A stretch of 13,022 nt of DNA from JARRNJ01 sp037385045. Lineage in GTDB: Bacteria; Pseudomonadota; Gammaproteobacteria; JASBUN01. Location of the stretch: positions 1 through 13,022 of the forward strand of contig JARRNJ010000092.1 of NCBI GenBank assembly GCA_037385045.1, read 5' to 3'. Position numbers and translations under genes: made by a program. The notes under the pieces were generated by a model. It had not been told where the DNA came from and ran no database searches. It worked only from the letters and a program-made list of their open reading frames with translations. Shown one piece after another: positions 8,355 to 13,022 of this stretch; the stretch's first letter is position 1, and each line of letters begins with the position of its first letter.

Positions 8355-10867
8355 ATGCAACCCAATACCGATCAACCCAGGGCTCCCGAATCGAAGCCGC
8401 GATCGAAGCCCAATATGAAGGACGATCTGAAATCCCTTCCCATGCCGGAACTGCAGGCAAAACTGGGGGCGTCGCCGGACGGCCTCAGTCAAACCGAGGC
8501 GGAAAAACGGCTGGCCCAATATGGGCCTAACGAGATTGAAGAAAAGAAAACCAATCCGTTTCTGAAATTCCTCACCTATTTTTGGGGCCCCATCCCGTGG
8601 ATGATCGAAGCGGCCGTGATCCTTTCGGCGGTGGCCCGGCATTGGCCGGATTTTTTCATCATCCTCCTCTTGCTTGTTGCCAACGGGGTAGTTGGTTTCT
8701 GGGAAGAGCATCAGGCGGGCAACGCCATCGCCGCGCTGAAGGCCAAGCTGGCGATCAAGGCCCGCGTCCGACGCGATGGGAAGTGGACCACTCCGGAGGC
8801 GCGTGAACTGGTGCCGGGCGACGTCATACGCGTGCGTCTGGGCGACATCGTGCCGGCGGATGCGCGCTTGCTGGAGGGTGACCCCATAGAAGTGGATCAG
8901 TCCGCGCTCACAGGAGAGTCGCTGCCTGCCACGCGCAAGCCCGGCGAGGCGGTGTTTTCGGGGTCGATCATCCGCCAGGGCGAAATCGGCGCGATGGTGT
9001 ACGCCACCGGTGCGAACACCTACTTCGGCAAGACCGCGCAACTGGTGCAGGAGGCGCACACCGTCAGCCATTTCCAGCGGGCCGTCCTGAAGATCGGCGA
9101 TTACCTCATCATCCTTGCGGTGGCTATGGTGGCGCTGATTATTACCGTCGCGCTCTTCCGCGGCGACCAGATGCTCACCACGCTTCAGTTCGCGTTGGTG
9201 CTGACCGTGGCCGCGATTCCTGTGGCGATGCCCACGGTGCTGTCCGTGACCATGGCGGTCGGCGCGCGCCTGCTGGCCAAAAAAGAGGCGATTGTGACCC
9301 GGTTGGCAGCCATCGAGGAATTGGCGGGCGTGGACGTGCTGTGCTCGGACAAGACCGGCACCCTGACCCAGAACAAGCTGACGCTGGGGGATCCGTTCAG
9401 CGTGAACGATATCCCCGCCGAGCAAGTCATTCTCAACGCCGCGCTGGCGTCGCGCGCGGACAAGCCGCCGTTAAGGGCACGGACGGAAAGGAATTCAAGG
9501 TGGCCAAGGGCGCACCCCAGGTGATCCTGGAGTTGTCGGCCAATGCAGGGCAGGTGAAGCCCGCCGTCGAGAAGGCCGTCAACGAATTTGCGGCGCGCGG
9601 CTTCCGCTCGTTGGGTGTGGCACGGGCGGACGCGCAAGGCCCATGGCAGTTTATGGGCGTGTTGCCGCTTTTCGACCCGCCCCGGGAACAAGCCAAAGCG
9701 ACCATCGCGACCGCCCGTCAGATGGGAGTCAACGTCAAGATGGTTACGGGTGATCAAGTGGCAATCGCCCGGGAAACCGCCGGGAAATTGGGGCTGGGCG
9801 CAAATATCCTGGATGCCAGCGGTTTCGGCGACACGGAGCATCACGAGACGGCGCAGTTGGTGGAGACCATTGAGAAAGCAGACGGCTTCGCCCAGGTCTT
9901 CCCCGAACACAAGTTCCACATTGTAGACGTCCTGCAGCAACGCGGCCACATCGTGGGCATGACGGGCGACGGGGTGAATGACGCCCCTGCGCTGAAGAAG
10001 GCCGACTGCGGCATCGCCGTTTCGGGCGCGACGGACGCGGCGCGCGCGGCAGCGTCCATCGTTTTGATGACACCCGGCCTGTCGGTGATCATCGACGCGA
10101 TCAAAGAGAGCCGGAAGATCTTCCAGCGGATGAACAGCTATGCGATCTACCGCATTGCCGAGACGCTGCGCGTGTTGTTGTTCATGACGCTGGCCATCCT
10201 GATCTTCAACTTTTATCCATTGACGGCGGTGATGATCGTGATGCTGGCGTTGCTGAACGACGGCGCCATCCTGTCCATTGCCTATGACAACGTTCATTAC
10301 AAGGATCAGCCCGAGGCATGGAACATGCGTCTGGTGCTGGGGATCGCCACGGTGCTGGGCATCATGGGACCCGTGGCTGCGTTTGGCCTGTTTTACCTTG
10401 GCGACCGTGTCTATCACCTCGACCGGCCACATCTCCAGACGCTGATGTACCTTATGCTGTCCGTGGCCGGACAAATGACAATTTTCCTGACGCGCACGCG
10501 CGGCCCGTTCTGGTCCATACGCCCCGCGCGGATTTTATTGGGGGTTGTGCTTTGCGCACAAATCACGGCGATTCTGATTGCGGTTTATGGGCTGTTTATG
10601 ACACCACTCGGCTGGAGTTGGGCGCTGTTCGTCTGGGGCTATGCGCTAGCTTGGTTCCTCGTGAGTGACCGCGTGAAACTGCTCGCGTATCGGGTGTTCG
10701 ACCCAACTGCCGCGCCCTTATTGGCCAAAATACCTGTCGATGTGACACCGCAAATCGCCAAGCGCGCCTATGAACTCTACGAGCAGCGAGGCCGCCAGGA
10801 GGGCCAAGCAGGTCGAGACTGGTTTGAGGCGGAGCGGGAGATCCGGAAAGATGAACCCCATAAATGA
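8355..10867 (+). pseudogene. Plasma-membrane-type H+-exporting P-type ATPase, internally deleted in the N domain
   Basis: P3A-like pump that exports protons at the expense of ATP. The start at 8355 has AGGAG at 8340-8344. In the first frame: cation-ATPase N-terminal domain, two membrane segments (residues about 78-115), actuator motif ALTGES (184-189), membrane segments near 245-305 including AAIPVAMPTVLS, and the phosphorylation site CSDKTGTLTQNK with Asp332. Near 9455-9472 the sequence jumps to another frame at VKGTDGKEFKVAKGAPQ. It continues with KMVTGDQ, MTGDGVNDAPALKKAD, the M6 motif ALLNDGAI and further membrane helices to 10867. The span is two bases over a multiple of three. From memory of the family, about 35-40 residues are missing between ALASRAD and VKG, including the FDPVHKRTEA segment of the nucleotide-binding domain. 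As written, the first frame ends at 9524 without the ATP-binding lysine motif or most membrane helices, so no active pump is predicted. A sequencing indel alone would not explain the lost residues. Confidence 0.88.
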
Positions 10868-10879
10868 ACCGATGCGAAC

Positions 10880-11014
10880 CGCGCGGTGATTACAATCACC
10901 GATGGCATCCCCAGTCGGGGTTTTATCATGGCCAATGCGCATGCGTTAGCTCGCTATGCCGCCTTGTGTCAGGAAGCCGGCCTGGTTCCCATCGCCGGGC
11001 CTGAAGTGCTCATG
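10880..11014 (+). pseudogene. Class I fructose-bisphosphate aldolase, internal fragment
   Basis: Starting 12 bases after the ATPase stop, the frame reads RAVITITDGIPSRGFIMANA, then HALARYAALCQEAGLVPI and PEVLM. This matches the KWRAV...ANALARYA..CQ..GLVPIVEPEVLMDGDH stretch of class I aldolases. Both ends are lost abruptly. The first glutamate of the catalytic VEPE is Gly here (IAGPE), and the Schiff-base lysine region is absent. The open frame runs on to 11068 in unrelated sequence. The family cleaves fructose-1,6-bisphosphate in glycolysis, so a full gene would have suited this operon. It is clearly a remnant. Confidence 0.8.
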
Positions 11015-11029
11015 GAAATTACAAAAAGG

Positions 11030-11075
11030 AAGGCTAACCGTGAAAGCCTCGCCTTTGAGGCGGGATGAGATGTAA
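11030..11075. repeat. Hairpin resembling an IS200/IS605-type element end
   Basis: A 7-base-pair stem, CTCGCCT at 11048-11054 with AGGCGGG at 11058-11064 (one T-G pair) and a 3-base loop, sits in the context GTGAAAGCCT...GGGATGAGATGTAAGC. Similar GC hairpins following 'AAAGCCTCGCC' occur, as I remember them, at the right ends of IS200/IS605/tnpB elements. It begins just where the aldolase homology ends, as expected if an element or its loss made the junction. No transposase remains and no T-run follows, so a terminator is less likely. The assignment is tentative. Confidence 0.35.
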
Positions 11076-11105
11076 GCACCATGTATACACTACCAAAAAA
11101 AGGGC

Positions 11106-11134
11106 TTGCAATATATTGAAAGTTCTATTATAAA
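11106..11134 (+). promoter_or_regulatory. Possible sigma-70-like promoter
   Basis: TTGCAA at 11106-11111 and TATAAA at 11129-11134 are separated by 17 bases in AT-rich DNA. It points at the tRNA fragment, not at any intact gene. Given the local AT-richness, chance is a serious alternative. Confidence 0.2.
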
Positions 11135-11140
11135 AAAATC

Positions 11141-11173
11141 GGGGACAGGGTTCGAATCCTCGTCCCCCAGCCA
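11141..11173 (+). other. 3' end of a tRNA gene with CCA; probable integration (att) site
   Basis: GGGTTCGAATCC at 11148-11159 is a canonical T-loop region (TTCGAAT flanked by G53 and C61 positions). It is followed by an acceptor 3' strand TCCCCCA, discriminator G and encoded CCA ending at 11173. The 3' acceptor strand fits a tRNA beginning TGGGGGA, as in many tRNA-Gln genes, but the T-stem has a mismatch and the isotype is not certain. The 65 bases upstream hold no D-arm or anticodon arm, so only the 3' part is present. Such a duplicated tRNA 3' end is the hallmark of tyrosine-recombinase islands, and a recombinase C-terminal scrap lies 55 bases away. A self-complementary GGGGAC...GTCCCC also spans it. 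Confidence 0.65.
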
Positions 11174-11198
11174 GCATAACTCGTTGTTTATGTTCACG

Positions 11199-11216
11199 AA
11201 AAAAGGCATACGCCTT
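11199..11216 (-). terminator. Rho-independent terminator for the - strand genes
   Basis: Read on the - strand, AAGGC-GTAT-GCCTT is a perfect 5-base-pair stem with a 4-base loop, and it runs into six Ts. It lies about 12 bases beyond the stop of the recombinase remnant, the natural place for its terminator. The stem is short. Confidence 0.5.
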
Positions 11217-11227
11217 GTAAACACCAT

Positions 11228-11329
11228 TTACTTCCTCATCACCGCTTCTTTGTCCGCTAGCCTCACATGCTGATACCTCTCAGCAGTCCTGATGTCAGCA
11301 TGCCCCTCTTCACAAAATAGCGATTCGGC
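11228..11329 (-). pseudogene. Tyrosine recombinase (phage-type integrase), C-terminal fragment
   Basis: On the - strand, the frame between a stop at 11330-11332 and TAA at 11228-11230 reads EEGHADIRTAERYQHV and then RLADKEAVMRK. This matches the GH box and catalytic tyrosine segment of tyrosine recombinases, 'LGHADIxTTERYxHV', with the nucleophile Tyr in ERYQHV. The catalytic Arg and Lys regions and all of the N-terminus are missing upstream, and the expected Leu-Leu-Gly before His is Glu-Glu-Gly. Its position next to the tRNA 3' end and a terminator supports the reading. These enzymes insert and excise islands at tRNA genes. This copy cannot function. Confidence 0.65.
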
Positions 11330-11427
11330 TCAAGCCAGACGAGTGTGGCGAGGTATTCGCATTCTTTTTGTTGAAAGCGTCGGGAGAACTGCTCCTTCAG
11401 CCACTCCGTTATTGCCGAGCTATGCAT
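11263..11427 (-). CDS. Hypothetical 54-residue ORF downstream of abiEii
   Basis: This - strand frame starts at ATG 11425-11427 and ends in TGA at 11263-11265. It lies in the same phase as abiEii, four codons after that gene's TAA. Its first part (ITEWLKEQFSRRFQQKECEY, then LATLVWLEPNRYF) has a protein-like composition, but I recognise no family. The second part overlaps the recombinase remnant in a different frame and is presumably non-native. No well-placed ribosome binding site is seen. It may be the end of a deleted gene joined to the recombinase scrap, or a spurious ORF. Confidence 0.25.
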   Translation of the reverse strand: MHSSAITEWLKEQFSRRFQQKECEYLATLVWLEPNRYFVKRGMLTSGLLRGISM

Positions 11428-11436
11428 GAAACAGAC

Positions 11437-12354
11437 TTAATCCTTTTTCCAAGGTCCACCAGGGGACCACTTGGATTCAAAAGGCTGATTTGCTTCAAAT
11501 GCTTGCGTTATAGGACGCAAGAACTCCCGGATTGCATTCATGACCAGCGAAAGATCGTCTGGAACACCGATTATTGGACCCTTTTCAAGGAAGGCGGACC
11601 ACTGCCTCTTCTTTTCAGTCCGATTTGAAAACCTATCTGAAAATATCTCCGCCTCGGATCGTATCTCTGTCCTTCGCCTTTTGCAGGTGGCAATGACCGC
11701 CTCCTGCAATATCCGCCCCTGAAATGTGCATGTTTGGCACAAAAACCAGATGTCGTAGAAATCCTTCATCCGGCTGTTTAAGTCAGCAAGGTCCAAGGCT
11801 GCCTCGAATTTCTCCGCAATAACCGTTTCGGGCGTGTAGCCAAAGATGATTGGCGGCTCTGTGTCCAGAAGGGTGGGAAAGGCCATCTCCTTTGGCTCAG
11901 GAACAACCTTATCCCCAAATCCTACGTCGATCTGCATCGGAACCCGAGCCTTTCCCAGCAGACCAGAGAACTTCAGTCTCACGCCGAGGTAATCAGACAG
12001 GGGTGTGAGGATTTCATTCGTCATTTGTGAAAAGTCATAGATCATTCCATCCTGAAAATCGGTTTCACCAATCGCTCGGATGGTCCGGGACACAGTATCG
12101 ACATCATTTGACATAAGACCAAGAAAATCAATATCTCTCGTTGGCCTTGCTTGAGGCAGACCTCTGCCCCTGAGTAGCAGGCCTCCTTTGAGTAAGAGGT
12201 CGCCTCTGAAAGGTGACTTCGAAAGCCGGAAAAGGAAGCGTTCCAGGGCATATTGAACAAGCACCTGGTCGTAGGGTTTCCCTGTTTGACGCGCCAGGTT
12301 CAACAACCGGCCTCTGACTGATGCAGCCATGTCTCTGACATCGGCCCTGGTCAT
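11437..12354 (-). CDS. abiEii: AbiEii/AbiGii-family nucleotidyltransferase toxin
   Basis: 305-residue toxin of AbiE-type toxin-antitoxin/abortive infection systems. Family members are DNA polymerase beta-like nucleotidyltransferases, reported to prefer GTP, that stop growth when free of AbiEi. By residue: LLLKGGLLLR (53-62), the metal-binding motif RPTRDIDF (70-77, Asp74 and Asp76), VPMQIDVGFGD further on with a likely third acidic residue, and AEKFEAALDL...MKDFYDIW, the conserved Lys and DYYD-like motif. It ends in SPGGPW, a usual family ending. All expected motifs are present, so it looks active. ATG at 12352-12354 overlaps the antitoxin stop as ATGA, the standard order (antitoxin first) with coupled translation. 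The toxin sits on the - strand, opposite to the operon on its left. Confidence 0.92.
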   Translation of the reverse strand: MTRADVRDMAASVRGRLLNLARQTGKPYDQVLVQYALERFLFRLSKSPFRGDLLLKGGLLLRGRGLPQARPTRDIDFLGLMSNDVDTVSRTIRAIGETDFQDGMIYDFSQMTNEILTPLSDYLGVRLKFSGLLGKARVPMQIDVGFGDKVVPEPKEMAFPTLLDTEPPIIFGYTPETVIAEKFEAALDLADLNSRMKDFYDIWFLCQTCTFQGRILQEAVIATCKRRRTEIRSEAEIFSDRFSNRTEKKRQWSAFLEKGPIIGVPDDLSLVMNAIREFLRPITQAFEANQPFESKWSPGGPWKKD

Positions 12355-12974
12355 GCGGTCATGGCCTCCAGATATGGCGTCACAAGCTTTTCTACCCCGC
12401 AGAGCCTGGCATACTTCATCAAGACAGACGGGCTTGCATCAGGGCGCTTAAGGTATTCCTTCGCGGCTTCCAGGGTAACATCCAGACCCACCGCTTTGCG
12501 CCACCGAAAACAGTCAATGACGGTCTTGGGGGCGTCATAGATTTGAACTGTCTGATTTGAAATTCGGTGCGTCACAATCCCGTTGCTGAAGGCCATACCG
12601 CTGAAATGGAAAACACGCACCGGCGGATACTCGATCTTCGGTTTTCTTGCCTTTCGTTCAACGGCCAGCCAGACATAATGAGGGGTTTGGGTTGTGAGTT
12701 GATGGAAGGAGAGTGAAGATACGAGACATATTACCCCGTTCGGCACCCTTTTGCCTACCTCGGCAAGGCTCACTTCAGCCGGCATTTCCATCTCAGCGAG
12801 CTGATAGAGTCCGCGGGAGACCGCCACCAGGACCCCTTCATCACGGCTGCGGTTATCTGATTTTAAAACAAAAAAATTTGGGTTTTGTTTGTACGCCGCG
12901 CACCATTTTGGGTTCTTTGGGCAGAACTCGATTCCCTTGACAGCACAGTATTGTTCCGTGGCAAAAAATGACAT
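12351..12974 (-). CDS. abiEi: AbiEi-family antitoxin with atypical N-terminus
   Basis: 207 residues. From about residue 47 it matches the AbiEi family: GVLVAVSRGLYQLAE (end of the wing), LAEVGKRVPNGVICLVSSL, FHQLTTQTPHYVWLAVERKA, YPPVRVFHFSG, DAPKTVIDCFRWRKAVGLDV and a C-terminal LMKYARLCGVEKLVTPYLEA. The family neutralises AbiEii and represses its own operon through an N-terminal winged helix. Here the first 45 residues lack a recognisable helix-turn-helix ('RPRDL...YLxRL') and instead hold three cysteines (CAVKGIEFCPKNPKWCAAY). The start at 12974 is the only ATG giving this extension and has no clear Shine-Dalgarno sequence. The N-terminus may have been replaced by recombination, or a different start may be used. 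Family assignment rests on the C-terminal 160 residues. Confidence 0.85.
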   Translation of the reverse strand: MSFFATEQYCAVKGIEFCPKNPKWCAAYKQNPNFFVLKSDNRSRDEGVLVAVSRGLYQLAEMEMPAEVSLAEVGKRVPNGVICLVSSLSFHQLTTQTPHYVWLAVERKARKPKIEYPPVRVFHFSGMAFSNGIVTHRISNQTVQIYDAPKTVIDCFRWRKAVGLDVTLEAAKEYLKRPDASPSVLMKYARLCGVEKLVTPYLEAMTA

Positions 12975-13022
12975 TTTGGTGTAAAAACAGCATTCATTAA
13001 ATTACAAAACATGTGAATTGGA

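Noticed and set aside
9185..10474. 429-codon - strand open frame opposite the ATPase, and similar long frames at 8313-9425 and 1276-2337
   Set aside because: They are shadows of the GC-rich genes on the + strand, with low-complexity composition and no recognisable domain.
11048..11064. Terminator of the operon after the ATPase/aldolase remnant
   Set aside because: The stem is GC-rich but is followed by ATGAGATGTAAG rather than a T-run.
11141..11173. Complete tRNA or tmRNA gene
   Set aside because: No D-arm, anticodon arm or 5' acceptor strand is present upstream. The discriminator G and the acceptor strand also do not fit the usual alanine-like tmRNA end.
1..13022. CRISPR array or other regularly spaced repeats
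   Set aside because: No recurring 20-40 base units were seen on reading either strand; only the single imperfect 16-base pair near 4585-4651.

Overview
The window is bacterial DNA, GC-rich over most of its length and suggestive of a proteobacterial-type or environmental anaerobe or facultative organism. Nothing in it fixes the taxon. From 1 to about 10,870 every gene lies on the + strand with tight or overlapping junctions, as in one long operon. From about 11,090 to the right end the DNA is more AT-rich, coding is on the - strand, and the content is accessory.

Region 1 (1-4456) is sugar-store breakdown. It holds the 3' end of a phosphoglucomutase, an alpha-glucan (glycogen) phosphorylase with a frameshift near 1304-1320, and an intact acetate kinase. 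Region 2 (4457-5857) is a low-GC patch with a degraded small ORF, a hairpin and an intact DUF302 gene. A cardiolipin synthase/phospholipase D follows that has lost its first HKD half and carries an in-frame TAG. Region 3 (5904-10867) has an intact xylulose-5-phosphate/fructose-6-phosphate phosphoketolase and a plasma-membrane-type H+-exporting P-type ATPase. The ATPase has an out-of-frame internal deletion in its nucleotide-binding domain.

The metabolic logic is coherent. Phosphorylase gives glucose-1-P, phosphoglucomutase gives glucose-6-P, phosphoketolase makes acetyl-P from the derived fructose-6-P or xylulose-5-P, and acetate kinase makes ATP plus acetate. A class I aldolase scrap and a proton pump follow the pathway. 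Three of the genes are broken and one survives only as a scrap, so the operon appears to be decaying, or the assembly contains repeated errors.

Region 4 (10868-11436) has no intact gene but is full of remnants. In order these are a 45-codon class I fructose-bisphosphate aldolase fragment, a hairpin resembling an IS200/IS605-type end, an AT-rich spacer with a weak promoter-like pair, the 3' end of a tRNA gene including CCA, a - strand terminator, and the C-terminal scrap of a tyrosine recombinase. This reads as the attachment-site edge of an integrated island. Region 5 (11437-12974, - strand) is an AbiE-type toxin-antitoxin/abortive infection pair, abiEi followed by abiEii. The antitoxin's N-terminus does not look like the usual winged helix.

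I did not find a wholly new system. The most unusual items are the atypical AbiEi N-terminus, the stacked island-edge remnants, and the run of decayed genes inside an otherwise intact phosphoketolase operon.
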